Assembly: GCA_964489835.1 (NCBI GenBank)
Contig: CAZBBC010000002.1
Location: forward strand, 53,621-117,620
Length of the DNA: 64,000 nucleotides
Direction: 5' to 3'
From: CAZBBC01 sp964489835
Lineage (GTDB): Bacteria; Calditrichota; Calditrichia; JAJRVZ01
Position numbers and translations under genes: made by a program. Below the pieces are notes generated by a model that did not search any database, was not told the origin of the DNA, and saw only the letters and a list, made by a program, of their open reading frames with translations. Below are positions 17,344 through 28,100 of the stretch, in pieces; positions within the stretch are counted from its first letter, which is position 1; each line of letters starts with the position of its first letter.

Positions 17344-17357
17344 TTTTTTACTTTAAA

Positions 17358-20300
17358 ATGAAACGAAACCTAAAAAACTTCAGAGTAGTCTTTTTATTTT
17401 TCGTTGGATTTTCGTTTATATTTTTAACGATACAAACGGAACTTCTGATTGCCGGTGAATGGCAGAAAAAATATGATGATGTACAGGTCCGGCAAAACTT
17501 TAATCAGCCGCCGCTTTTTTATGCACCGCATACTTTCTGGTTCTGGGATGCCCCTCTTGATGCCGATTTAACGGCATCGATGGCCAGGGAGATGACCAAA
17601 AAGGGCTTAAATCCCGGCTATGCCCATCCCCGGCACAGCGGTGCACCCGATAAACCATATCCTTTGCTGCCCCTGGAGGAGTGGCTTTCCCCGCTCTGGT
17701 TCCAAAGTTTTGAAGCAGCACTCTCTGAGGCGGAAAAAGTCGGAATGACCCTTGGCTACTGCGATGAATACTGGTGGCCTAGCGGACAGGCCGCCGGACG
17801 GGTGTTAGAGAAACATCCGGAGCTGGCCGCAAAATCACTGGAATGGAGCCGCCAGATTGTAGCTGGCCCCGGAGAGGCTACGATTCCCAATTCTAAATTC
17901 AGCGTGGCCGGACAGCTTGCCGACGATAACCGAATCATCGCCAATACGCTGAAAATAATCGGAGAAGATAAAGCTTCTCCCTGGCCCGTACCGTCGGGTC
18001 AATGGGTGATCTATTCTTATAATATTTATCATCATGCCGGTGTTGACGGTGGAGAAGTCAATTATCTTGATCCCGGCTTGATGGATGTTTTTATCCCGAT
18101 TGCCCATGAATCATATGTAAAAAACCTGGGTGAGTGTATGGGGCTTTCAATTCCGGGGGTGTTTGTTGATAACGAAGGTGACTATGGTTGGAAGATGGCC
18201 TGGTCAGACTATTTGGCCGAGCGCTATAAGGAAATGAAAAGCAGGGATATCCGGCTCTGGCTGCCCTTGTTAACCGAAAAAGATACGGCCGGTTTATGGG
18301 CCAAAGCACGTTATGACTGGTTTGATGTGGTTTCTGATGTTTATTCTACACAGTTTCTCAGAAGACTCAGCGATTGGCTGAAAGAACGTAATATGTATTA
18401 TATTTCTAATTTATGGGAAGAAGATCTGATGCTGCAGACGCGGGCAGTGGGGGATTTTATGCGTGCCCAACGGGCTGTCACGATGCCCGGGAATGATTGT
18501 CTGGAAATGAAATCACAGCAGGTCCATGACTTCAAAGAAACTCAATCGGTATGCGAATTTGAGGACCGGCCGTTTATGAGTGAATTGATGGGCGTTGCCG
18601 GATGGGAACAAACACCGGTGCAAATGAAAATGACCCTGAATGGTGTTACCGCATGGGGCATTACGCACACGGTACCGCACGGTATTAATTTAAACAGACA
18701 GCTGGAAACCATACCTTATCCGGCGGATTGGTTCACTGAAAATCCCTATTGGCGTTATATGCATTTATGGACGGATTTCGCCCGGCGGGCTTCCTTTGTT
18801 AACCGCCAGGGGCGCTTAGTCGCTGATATTCTTATGATAAATCCTCTGGAAAGTGTCTGGGCTTTATCCGAAGGATATTTTACCAGCACGGATGGTAACA
18901 AATGGCCGGAAATGGTAACAGAAATAAACAGCATTTACTCCGATGTTATGGATGTACTTACATCTTTCCGGTTGGATTATCTGATTGCCGATCGTTTTTA
19001 CATGAAAAAGGCGAGCATTGCTAAATCAACCAACCAACACCCCGCTTCCCTGAACATTGCCGGGCATCATTTTTCTGTCCTGGTTTTGCCACCGATGTTT
19101 ATCATTTCACAATCAACGGCGCAAAAGATCCTTGAATTTGCTCAATCCGGTGGATCTGTCATTCTCCTGGGAGAACTGCCGGTGGGTTCTCCGGAAACAG
19201 GGGCCAGTGATCCTCTTATTGTTGATCAAATGGAGCAGTTAATTAATTTACCATCGGTTCTGAATCTGGCAATAGAGAGAGATAAAATTAAATTACTCCC
19301 CGGAAAGATCAGGGAAATGATTAAAACGCAAATCGAGGTTCTTTCCGGTAATTTGCCGTTAATTGTTTCACACCGCAAAATCGGGAACAATGATTTTTTC
19401 TGGTTGGCAAATAATACGGAGCAAAAACAAACCTGTACTCTTGGTCTGAGAGATGGAAAGGGGATGGCTGAAATTTGGGATTGTGAAACCGGAGTAATAA
19501 ATCCCGTATCTTATAAAGTGGTTAAAGATAGAAATATTGTATCCGTTGATTTTGAAGCTTTTCAGGCCTTCTGGCTGGTTTTCAATGCTGATGATAAACC
19601 GGTCATCATCAAGGAAAAGAAAAGAAAGAAGGAAAAGGAAATACAATTGTCTGGTCCCTGGCAGGTTTCATATCCGGAAACGAAATCCATTAAGCTGACA
19701 TCGGCAAGATCTCTGATAACATCAGATACCATTAATCATCCGGATTTTTTTGCAAAGGACTATGATGCCTCTCATTGGGACTGGTTGAGTATGCTGGGTC
19801 GGATACGTATCATAGATTCCTGGCGGGCATCTCTGTTTTACAATCCTGATCCGGAAAGCAACCGGTACTACCGGTACAAGTTTTTCCTGAATGAAAAACC
19901 TGAGGGGGCACTGGTCAATGTGAATGCTGATAATCAGATCTGGTTTTGGGTCAACGGCAAGCCTGTCAAACCAGGCCCAAATTCATCAAATTTGACCGAT
20001 ACGGATCTGCACGATATCGGTTTTGATCTACGGAAAGGGGAAAATCTTATTGCTGTAAAAACGACCAATCACCCCGGACATGGTACGATGATTTTGCAGG
20101 GAATGGTTCAACTGGTAAATGGAACAAGCTTCGATATTCTTACGGGACCGTCATGGAAGGAGTCAAATGTTGAAATTTCCGGCTGGCAAAAAATTGATTT
20201 TGACGATACATCCTGGAAAAATGCGGTACTGGCAAGTGAAAATATGAGACAAAGAGATATTCGTGGTATGCGAAAGCCGGCAAAAGTGGCCTTTACGAAA

Positions 20301-20903
20301 AACCGGGTATGGTGGCGGATGGATATTCCTCCAGGTGCCAAAGAGGTTACGCTTGCCGGATTATCAAAAAAAGCAAAAATCTGGGTTGATAATACAGAGA
20401 TAATGACTAGAGATGAAAAGATTTCTCTTCCAAATCGGGCAAAAATTCTGCTTATAAAAATTAAAGCAGACGAGGATGGATTATCACAACCAGCAACGTT
20501 TATTTGCCCGGAACCAGGTCCTGTCGCCTTAGGCTCAAGGCTGGATTTTGGTCTGAGAAATTTTACCGGATTTGTTGATTATGAAACACATTTCAACATC
20601 TTCCCAAAGGCCGCTAACGTGAAAATTGATCTTGGAAAGGTTCTGCACATGGCCGAAGTCTGGATTAATGATATTAAAGTTGGTGAACGCTTATGGCCAC
20701 CGTTTAATTTTGACATCAGCAAGGCGGTTCAGCCGGGAAAAAACAGGATCCGTATCCGGGTTGGCAATTTAATGGTCAATGAAATGGGGCTCAGGGATGA
20801 TTTGGGTGAACTCCGGCTCTGGGGGTGGCGGGGTGTTCCACCGGCTTCCAGTTTTGATGCCGGGCTTTTCGGGCCGGTTAATCTAACGATAGTGGAATAT
20901 TAA
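17358..20903 (+). CDS. GH106-like alpha-L-rhamnosidase, secreted
   Basis: 1181 residues. Signal peptide over the first about 30 residues (VVFLFFVGFSFIFLTI... AGEW). FWFWDAPLDADLTASM, GLNPGYAHPRHSG and LGYCDEYWWPSG belong to the catalytic barrel of GH106 enzymes (glycosyl hydrolase family 106 / pfam17132 type), followed by FVDNEGDYGWKM and FMSELMGVAGWE with candidate catalytic glutamates. The C-terminal third (from about 760) contains two galactose-binding-like beta-sandwiches, with FDDTSWKNAV and ADNQIWFWVNGKPV. GH106 enzymes release L-rhamnose from rhamnogalacturonans and arabinogalactan caps by a calcium-dependent inverting mechanism. Length is normal. Acts outside the cytoplasm. Two GH78 enzymes downstream make a rhamnose-rich substrate likely. 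Confidence 0.78.
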   Translation: MKRNLKNFRVVFLFFVGFSFIFLTIQTELLIAGEWQKKYDDVQVRQNFNQPPLFYAPHTFWFWDAPLDADLTASMAREMTKKGLNPGYAHPRHSGAPDKPYPLLPLEEWLSPLWFQSFEAALSEAEKVGMTLGYCDEYWWPSGQAAGRVLEKHPELAAKSLEWSRQIVAGPGEATIPNSKFSVAGQLADDNRIIANTLKIIGEDKASPWPVPSGQWVIYSYNIYHHAGVDGGEVNYLDPGLMDVFIPIAHESYVKNLGECMGLSIPGVFVDNEGDYGWKMAWSDYLAERYKEMKSRDIRLWLPLLTEKDTAGLWAKARYDWFDVVSDVYSTQFLRRLSDWLKERNMYYISNLWEEDLMLQTRAVGDFMRAQRAVTMPGNDCLEMKSQQVHDFKETQSVCEFEDRPFMSELMGVAGWEQTPVQMKMTLNGVTAWGITHTVPHGINLNRQLETIPYPADWFTENPYWRYMHLWTDFARRASFVNRQGRLVADILMINPLESVWALSEGYFTSTDGNKWPEMVTEINSIYSDVMDVLTSFRLDYLIADRFYMKKASIAKSTNQHPASLNIAGHHFSVLVLPPMFIISQSTAQKILEFAQSGGSVILLGELPVGSPETGASDPLIVDQMEQLINLPSVLNLAIERDKIKLLPGKIREMIKTQIEVLSGNLPLIVSHRKIGNNDFFWLANNTEQKQTCTLGLRDGKGMAEIWDCETGVINPVSYKVVKDRNIVSVDFEAFQAFWLVFNADDKPVIIKEKKRKKEKEIQLSGPWQVSYPETKSIKLTSARSLITSDTINHPDFFAKDYDASHWDWLSMLGRIRIIDSWRASLFYNPDPESNRYYRYKFFLNEKPEGALVNVNADNQIWFWVNGKPVKPGPNSSNLTDTDLHDIGFDLRKGENLIAVKTTNHPGHGTMILQGMVQLVNGTSFDILTGPSWKESNVEISGWQKIDFDDTSWKNAVLASENMRQRDIRGMRKPAKVAFTKNRVWWRMDIPPGAKEVTLAGLSKKAKIWVDNTEIMTRDEKISLPNRAKILLIKIKADEDGLSQPATFICPEPGPVALGSRLDFGLRNFTGFVDYETHFNIFPKAANVKIDLGKVLHMAEVWINDIKVGERLWPPFNFDISKAVQPGKNRIRIRVGNLMVNEMGLRDDLGELRLWGWRGVPPASSFDAGLFGPVNLTIVEY

Positions 20904-21409
20904 TTATCCTGATCTATTCATAAACCACGAAGCACACGAAGGACACGGATTGACACAAAGTCAGACATGAAACGTCAAACGTGAAATGTGAAAACTTTTT
21001 CTGTCATCCCCCAGGGATCTTTTACGGTGTCGATGTGATACTACCATATAATAAGATTCTTCAATGATGACCAGCCGGAATAATTTGATTAGTTGCGATT
21101 AAAAAGGCACATAATCTATAATCTTATCCTCGTAGAGGATAAATTATTGTAATAACATGCATAAACCATTACCCCATCCTCGTAGAGGATGCATTATTGG
21201 TGGTTTTGGCAGATTTATTATAAAAAATGGAGATTGTAATGAAAAATATTTATTTAAATTTTTTGATTAAATTTCTCAAAACATATCGGTACTTATATAA
21301 GCAATAATGAATCCTCTACGAGGATTATATCTTTTTGGATTACGATTTTGTTTCTACAAAAATGAAACCTCTACGAGGTTAATAATTCAACCTATCTAAG
21401 AAAGAAAAA
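20904..21409. repeat. 506-base gap with four CCTCGTAGAGG hairpins
   Basis: No gene. Four perfect hairpins: TATCCTC-GTA-GAGGATA (21125-21141), CATCCTC-GTA-GAGGATG (21175-21191), AATCCTC-TAC-GAGGATT (21310-21326) and AACCTC-TAC-GAGGTT (21366-21380). The first two have loop GTA, the last two TAC, so they form an inverted arrangement around 21192-21309. Flanking bases change together on both sides of each stem. The left part (20920-21080) holds fragments of other dispersed repeats, such as ACCACGAAGCACACGAAGG. Confidence 0.85.
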
Positions 21410-24400
21410 ATGAAATCAATCTCCAAAGTTATTATCACCCTCATTCTCATCGTTATTTATAGCATGCCTGTTCATTCAGCAGAAGGCTTGAGTGTTTATG
21501 ATTTGCGTTGTGAATACCTGGAGGATCCGATAGGCATTGATGTACAAAATCCGCGTCTGAGCTGGAAAATTAAATCCGATCAAGGAAATCAGCAACCGGT
21601 CGCTTATCAAATTCTCGTATCCACTAATCCTGAAAAACTGAATAATAACAGCGGTGATGCCTGGGACAGCGGCAAAGTTTATTCTGATCAGTCTGTTCAT
21701 ATCCCTTATTCCGGGCGAAAACTGGAATCACGGATGCAGGTTTTTTGGAAAGTCCGCATATGGGATCAGAACGACCAGCTTTCAGCCTGGAGTGAGACGG
21801 CCCGATGGGAAATGGGACTTTCATCTACAGATTGGCAGGCAAAGTGGACCGGCGATGAACAGCGCCAGGTTTCTAAAGAAGAAGGGATAAATCCGGCGCT
21901 CTATTTTCGTAAACGTATCCAACTTTCCGCTCCAGTCAAGAAAGCCCGTGTTTATATCAGCGGCCTGGGATATTATGAATTATATATCAATGGGGAAAAA
22001 ATCGGTGATCATGTGCTCTCACCCAATCATACAAATTATGATAGAAGGAACTCACAGAAGTTCACCGAGAGTAGGGTCGGCAATATGACAACACGGGTAC
22101 TTTATGAAACCTATGATATAACCTCCAGTTTGAAAGCAGGAGAAAATGTTGCTGCGGTGTCCCTGGGTAATGGCTGGTATTTTCAGAATGACCGTTCGGA
22201 AGATGAGCCACTCTCTTATAATACACCGCGTTTCATTGCCCAGCTGGAGATAGAATTGTTGGATGGATCAATAAAAGTGATTAACAGTGACGAATCATGG
22301 AAAAGTGGCGGTGGTCCGATTCTGCATAATGGTCTTTACAATGGTGAAATTTATGATGCCCGGCTTGAGCAAAACGGCTGGAATACGACTGATTTTGACG
22401 ATAGCCAATGGAAACAGGCTGTTACGGTCCGTCCTCCTGAAGGAAAATTAATAGCACAAATGTCTCCGCCGGATAGAGTGGTCAGTACAATCAAGCCGAT
22501 TTCACTTTCAACACCGGCAGAGGGAACCTATCGATATGACCTGGGACAGGTGATATCCGGGTGGGCCAGGCTTAAAATAAAGGGACCGCGCGGTTCAAAA
22601 ATCAAACTGAAGTTTGTTGAAGAATATGGATTTAATTACGGCCAGACGGATACATATATTCTGAAGGGGGGTGGTCCGGAGGTTTGGGAACCCCGGTTCA
22701 CCTGGCATGCCTTTCGCTATATCGATGTATTAGACACTCCTTTTCCCATGACCATCGATAATCTGGAAGGCCGGGTTGTAAACACAGATGTAAAATCCGC
22801 CGGGACATTTAAGTGTTCCAATACCTTGTTTAATAAAATATTGGAAAATTTCCGTTGGACGCAATTGGGTAATATGCATGGTGGTATACCCAGCGACTGT
22901 CCGCACAGAGAACGCCGGGGTTATACCGGTGATGGCCAGATTGCTGCCCAGGCCGCGATTTATGTCCTGGATATGGCCACTTTTTATACCAAGTGGCTGA
23001 ACGATATTAGTGATGCTCAAAATAAAACAACCGGATATGTTCCCAATACGGTACCCTTCCAGAATGGCGGTGGAGGTGCGGCGTGGGGTTCAGCCTATAT
23101 CATCATACCCTGGTATATGTATCTATATTATGGTGATGTGCAAATCCTTGAGAAACACTATACAGGAATGAAACAGTGGATTGGGTATCTTCAGGATCAA
23201 ACTGATGAGGACGGTATTGTTCTTGAACAGATGCTGGGAGAATGGGTACCGCCGCAACCGACAGAAATACCACCATCATTTGTCAGCACTGCCTATTTTT
23301 ATTTTGACCTGCGACTCATGTCAGAAATAGCAAAAGTTTTAGATAATAAGACGGATGCTGAATTTTTCAAGAAGCTGGCTAATTATACTAAAAAGGGATT
23401 TCATAATAAATATTATAATAAGGATAAAAAAAGTTATTCCATCGGTCGTCAGGGCGCGAATGTGTTTCCGCTTGGATTTGATATGGTTCCGGACAGCCTG
23501 GTAGCGGGAGTGTTTCAGTCGCTTGTTAAAAATCTTGATATAAATACAAAGGGACATTTTGACACGGGCATGATGGGGACACCACTGCTTCTGGATGTCC
23601 TGACCCGGAATGGACGCGCAGAACTGGCTTACACATTAATGAATCAGCGCGATTTTCCCAGTTTTGGATATTCGATTGATAAAGGAGCGACAACGCTTTG
23701 GGAAACCTGGCATGGTAATGAATCCCATAGCCATCCGATGTTTGGAAGCGTTTGCCAATGGTTTTATCAGGCTTTAGGGGGCATATATCCCGATCCTGAG
23801 CATCCCGGATTCAAACGTATTATTATAAAACCGCAACCGGTGAGCGGTCTGAAATTTGCTACAACGACTTATCATTCATTGTATGGTGAGATCAGAAGCC
23901 ATTGGGAACTTAAAAATGAGAATTTAAGATTAGATGTAAAAATACCCGCCAATACGTCCGCCTCTGTTTACTTGCCGGCGAGGAACCAGAAACTTGTCTC
24001 CGTTAAGGGTCCCGAAGTTTCATTCGTCGAATTAAAAGGTCAGAATATATGTTACCGGCTTGGTGCGGGGGAATATTCGTTTATATCGGAAAATGTGGGT
24101 AGCCTGATAAAAACCCCTATGTTGTCCAAACCGCGTATTTTTCCGGCTGATTCGCTTATTCTTTTACCGGATGCTGCCACAGTGCGCATGATGACTGATG
24201 TCGATGGAGCGGAAATCAGGTATACCCTTGATGGAAATGAGCCGGGTTTACATTCATCATTATATAAACATCCATTTAAAATATATAAAAACCGCACCAT
24301 CAAGGCGAAAGTTTTTAAAAAGGGATATCCACCCGGTTTTACCAAGACGAGCATGATCACTTTTATCGATCCGGAAAAGAATGGTCTAATGTATGACTAT

Positions 24401-24799
24401 TTTGAAGGTCGCTGGGACAGGCTTCCCGAATTTAATTCACTCAGGCCGCTGAAATCCGGAAATGTCTTTGATATTGGTTTGGAGAAAATTTCCACGATTG
24501 CCAATGAATTTGCTCTTCTTTTTTCAGGCAAAATTGAAATAAATACGTCCGGGGAATATTTATTCTACCTAAACTCCAATGATGGCAGTCAGCTGTTTAT
24601 TGATGATATTCTTGTCGTCGATAATGATGGTGCGCATGCTTCCATTGAAAAGCGGGGAAAAATCAGTCTTTTACCGGGTAAGCATTTGATAAAGATTACT
24701 TATTTTCAGGCAGGGGGTGGGTTGAATTTAAGGGCTTTCATCTCCGGTCCGGGAATGGAAAAACAGCGAATTCCTGCATCCATGCTATTCACTCAATAA
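21410..24799 (+). CDS. GH78 alpha-L-rhamnosidase with C-terminal PA14
   Basis: 1129 residues. Signal peptide to VHSAEG. N-terminal beta-sandwich begins YDLRCEYLEDPIGID, as in bacterial GH78 enzymes. The catalytic (alpha/alpha)6 barrel carries PSDCPHRERRGYTGDGQ around residue 500, with the general-acid glutamate, and TTLWETWHG around 765, with the base glutamate. A C-terminal greek-key domain ends near 900. Then come a chitobiase-type beta-sandwich (EIRYTLDGNEPGLHSSLY, about 920-985) and a PA14 domain (about 990-1129: FYLNSNDGSQLFIDD, LLPGKHLIKITYFQAGGG). PA14 modules usually bind carbohydrate. It releases terminal alpha-L-rhamnose; inverting family. The same tail occurs in the next gene and in the GH28 gene. 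Confidence 0.92.
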   Translation: MKSISKVIITLILIVIYSMPVHSAEGLSVYDLRCEYLEDPIGIDVQNPRLSWKIKSDQGNQQPVAYQILVSTNPEKLNNNSGDAWDSGKVYSDQSVHIPYSGRKLESRMQVFWKVRIWDQNDQLSAWSETARWEMGLSSTDWQAKWTGDEQRQVSKEEGINPALYFRKRIQLSAPVKKARVYISGLGYYELYINGEKIGDHVLSPNHTNYDRRNSQKFTESRVGNMTTRVLYETYDITSSLKAGENVAAVSLGNGWYFQNDRSEDEPLSYNTPRFIAQLEIELLDGSIKVINSDESWKSGGGPILHNGLYNGEIYDARLEQNGWNTTDFDDSQWKQAVTVRPPEGKLIAQMSPPDRVVSTIKPISLSTPAEGTYRYDLGQVISGWARLKIKGPRGSKIKLKFVEEYGFNYGQTDTYILKGGGPEVWEPRFTWHAFRYIDVLDTPFPMTIDNLEGRVVNTDVKSAGTFKCSNTLFNKILENFRWTQLGNMHGGIPSDCPHRERRGYTGDGQIAAQAAIYVLDMATFYTKWLNDISDAQNKTTGYVPNTVPFQNGGGGAAWGSAYIIIPWYMYLYYGDVQILEKHYTGMKQWIGYLQDQTDEDGIVLEQMLGEWVPPQPTEIPPSFVSTAYFYFDLRLMSEIAKVLDNKTDAEFFKKLANYTKKGFHNKYYNKDKKSYSIGRQGANVFPLGFDMVPDSLVAGVFQSLVKNLDINTKGHFDTGMMGTPLLLDVLTRNGRAELAYTLMNQRDFPSFGYSIDKGATTLWETWHGNESHSHPMFGSVCQWFYQALGGIYPDPEHPGFKRIIIKPQPVSGLKFATTTYHSLYGEIRSHWELKNENLRLDVKIPANTSASVYLPARNQKLVSVKGPEVSFVELKGQNICYRLGAGEYSFISENVGSLIKTPMLSKPRIFPADSLILLPDAATVRMMTDVDGAEIRYTLDGNEPGLHSSLYKHPFKIYKNRTIKAKVFKKGYPPGFTKTSMITFIDPEKNGLMYDYFEGRWDRLPEFNSLRPLKSGNVFDIGLEKISTIANEFALLFSGKIEINTSGEYLFYLNSNDGSQLFIDDILVVDNDGAHASIEKRGKISLLPGKHLIKITYFQAGGGLNLRAFISGPGMEKQRIPASMLFTQ

Positions 24800-24902
24800 T
24801 CAAGGGTGTCTGGTTGACGTATCGTGCCGAAGAACTACGGTTTGTTAGTTCCTTTTAAGAATATCCGGATATAAGTAATTTTCTTCAGCACATGACAAAA
24901 AA

Positions 24903-24987
24903 ACTCATCCCCAGACCCCTTCTCTTGAGAAGAGAAGGGGCTCTATAAGTCCCTCTCTTTCCAAGAGAGGGATTTAGGGAGAGTTTT
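24903..24987. repeat. Double hairpin repeat between the GH78 genes
   Basis: CCCCTTCTCTT-GAG-AAGAGAAGGGG (24915-24939) and TCCCTCTCTT-TCC-AAGAGAGGGA (24949-24971): stems of 11 and 10 base pairs, each with a three-base loop, inside a unit that begins CTCATCCCCAGA and ends GATTTAGGGAGAG. The rest of the 314-base gap (24800-25113) shows nothing else. It could also end transcription of the upstream gene, though no T-run follows directly. Confidence 0.8.
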
Positions 24988-25113
24988 TTAAATCAAATTA
25001 TCAGGTTTATAAAACATCTAAAAAATTGATATTCAGGCCATATTCAATGATGACTATATTTTTAACCGGACACTAATGATTTCCTTTATTAATAAATGGA
25101 GAGGTAATCTGAC

Positions 25114-28100
25114 ATGAAACCTTATTTTAAAGATCGCTTTTTCCTGATTCTATTCGCTATTGTAGTTCTTATCGTTATGATATTTTCTCATTGTACCAAA
25201 AAGAGGGCAATGGTTGTAACTCATCTTAAATGCGAAAATTGTATTAATCCCATCGGGGTTGATGAATCACAACCGCGCTTTAGCTGGATCGTACAATCAG
25301 ATACCAGGGGACAAAAGCAAACGGCCCATCAAATTTTGGTTGCCAGCCGTGCAGAATTACTAGGAAAAAATACAGGAGATATGTGGGATTCAGGGAAAGT
25401 TCTGTCAGGCAAAACGGCACATATCTCCTATGCTGGTAAATCATTAAAAAGTAACCATTCTTACTTTTGGAAAGTACAAGTTTGGGATAAGGATGGAAAA
25501 CCGGGTCTATTCAGCGACGCGGCAACATTTACTACCGCAATCCTGAATCCGGGTGATTGGCAAGCCCAATGGATTGGAGAGGGGAAGAGCAAAGATCCGG
25601 TCAATGAAGCGGGTTATTATAACCAGGCCCTCAATGTTGATAGCGAAGGTGATTCTATCCATTACAATGAACGATCTCTATTATTAAGAAAAGAAATCAC
25701 GATTCCAAAATCGGTTGAAAGCGCAAAGGTTCACATTTGCGGATTGGGCTACTATGAATTGACCATTAACGGGCAAAAAATTGGTGACAAAGTACTAAGC
25801 CCGGCTAAGACCAATTACAGGAAAATCGTACTCTATGATACCTATGATGTTACCTCCCCGTTAAAAACAGGTCAAAATACTATTGGTATCATGCTGGGAA
25901 ATGGCTGGTTCAATCCCTTAAAAAAATGGTGGACCTGGCGTATGCAATGGTTCGGAGCCAAGCGCGCCATCCTGCAAATGCATCTCACCTTCTCAGATGG
26001 TACCAGTGAGATCATTTGTTCCGATGCCAGCTGGAAAATCGCGGATGGTCCGATTACCCGTAGTTGTATTTACGATGGGGAAGTATATGACGCCAATCAA
26101 GAGATACCCGGTTGGAACGATGCCGGTTTTGATGATACCAAATGGGATAAGGCGGTGAAAGTAGCAGCACCGGGTGGGAAAATGGTATCCCAATTAATGC
26201 CTCCCATAAAAATTACTCAGATAATCATGCCTCGTTCGATCACAAAGGTGCAAGAAGGACGGTATGTTGTGGATATGGGCCAGAATTTTTCAGGATGGGT
26301 TCGCGTGCAAATAAAAGGCAAAAGCGATGAAAAGGTTACCCTTCGATACGCGGAAAATTTGAAAAATGATGGGATGATTGATATCCGAAGCAACAATCTT
26401 GCTGCGGCAACCGATGTTTATATCCTGAAAGGTAATAATGTTGAAATATATGAGCCTAGATTTACCTATCATGGTTTTCGCTATGTTGAAATAAGTGGCT
26501 ATTCGGGAGATCTGAATGCTGATGATATCAAAGGGATCGTTGTCCATTCAGCAGTCGAGCCGGTTGGAAAATTTGAATGCAGTAATCAGCGCATTAACAC
26601 AATTCACGAGACGATTTTATGGTCTCAACGTGCCAATTTAATGGGTTTTCCAACCGATTGTCCGCAGCGCGATGAGCGCCTTGGCTGGATTGGTGATGCG
26701 CATGTAACAGCCGAAGAAGCCATTTACAACTTCGATATGAATCAATTTTATATAAAGTGGTTGAATGATATCAAATCGAATCAAAATCCTGTCGATGGTG
26801 ATATCCCTTACATCGCTCCGCGCCCATTCATGGACGGCGTAGGAACACCTGCCTGGAGCAGCGGCTATCATTTAATTGTCTGGTATTTGTATCAATACTA
26901 TGGTGATGTAAACGTATTGGCAGAACATTTCGACGCGATGAAAAAATATGTGGATCATCTTTCATCGACCGCAGAGAATTATATTCTGCCCAGTGATCAA
27001 TATGGTGATTGGTTGAGTGAAAATACGGATGGTTGGTGGAAACGGGGTGATCCTTTGTCAACCTCGACCGGATATTATTATTACACATCCCAAATTGTAG
27101 CTAAAACAGCTAAAATATTGGGGCATGAAGATGACATAAAAAAATACGAAACACTTGCGAAAAATATTAAACAAGCCTGGCATAAAAGATTTTTTGATGT
27201 TCAGAATCAATATTATGATGGCGGCAGTCAATTTTCGAATACCTTTCCTCTTTTTTTAAATATTGTTCCTGATGAATATAAACAGGGCGTATTATCCAGT
27301 CTGATTAATGATATATATGCCCGAAAGGGACATTTGAGCACAGGGATCCTCGGGACAAAATATATGATGGAACTTCTTTTACGTGAAAACCGGGGGGATA
27401 TTGCCTATTTGATGGCCAATCAACCGGACTATCCCGGTTGGGCAGACTTGATACATAACCGTACCACACTCTCTGAGCATTGGAACCAGAGTGGTTCGAA
27501 TAATCATGTCATGTTTGGCAGCGTGGATGCCTGGTTCTATAAGGGATTGGCCGGGATTAATACCGACGAAAATGCTCCCGGTTTCGAACACATCATCATT
27601 AAGCCCTTTATTCCAGCCGGGATGTCCTGGGTAAAAGCCTCTGTGAATACAATCAAAGGATTGGTAAAATCAGAATGGGAACGGGTTGATAATAAATTTA
27701 CATTGAAAGTAACCATTCCGGTAAATTCAACCGCTTCGATTTATATATTGGCAAAGCGTCCGGATCTGGTCAAGGAAAGCGGCCAATCAACAGATCTTGT
27801 CAATGACGTTTCCTTTTTGAAGATGGATGGCCGGTATGCGGTTTTTCAGGTGCAATCGGGTGACTATAGTTTTTCCTCAAATGAGGTGACTGAATTGATT
27901 GACTCCCCTTATGTATCAAATCCAAAGATTTTTCCTGCAGATACCTTTATTTATAAACCGGACAAAGTAACGGTCCGTATCCTGTCAGAAACTGATAGTG
28001 CCGAAATACGCTATACCTTGGATGGATCTCCACCAACGGAGAATGCTCTGCTTTATACTAATCCAATTGTATTCGAAACGAATACAACTCTCCTGGCCCG

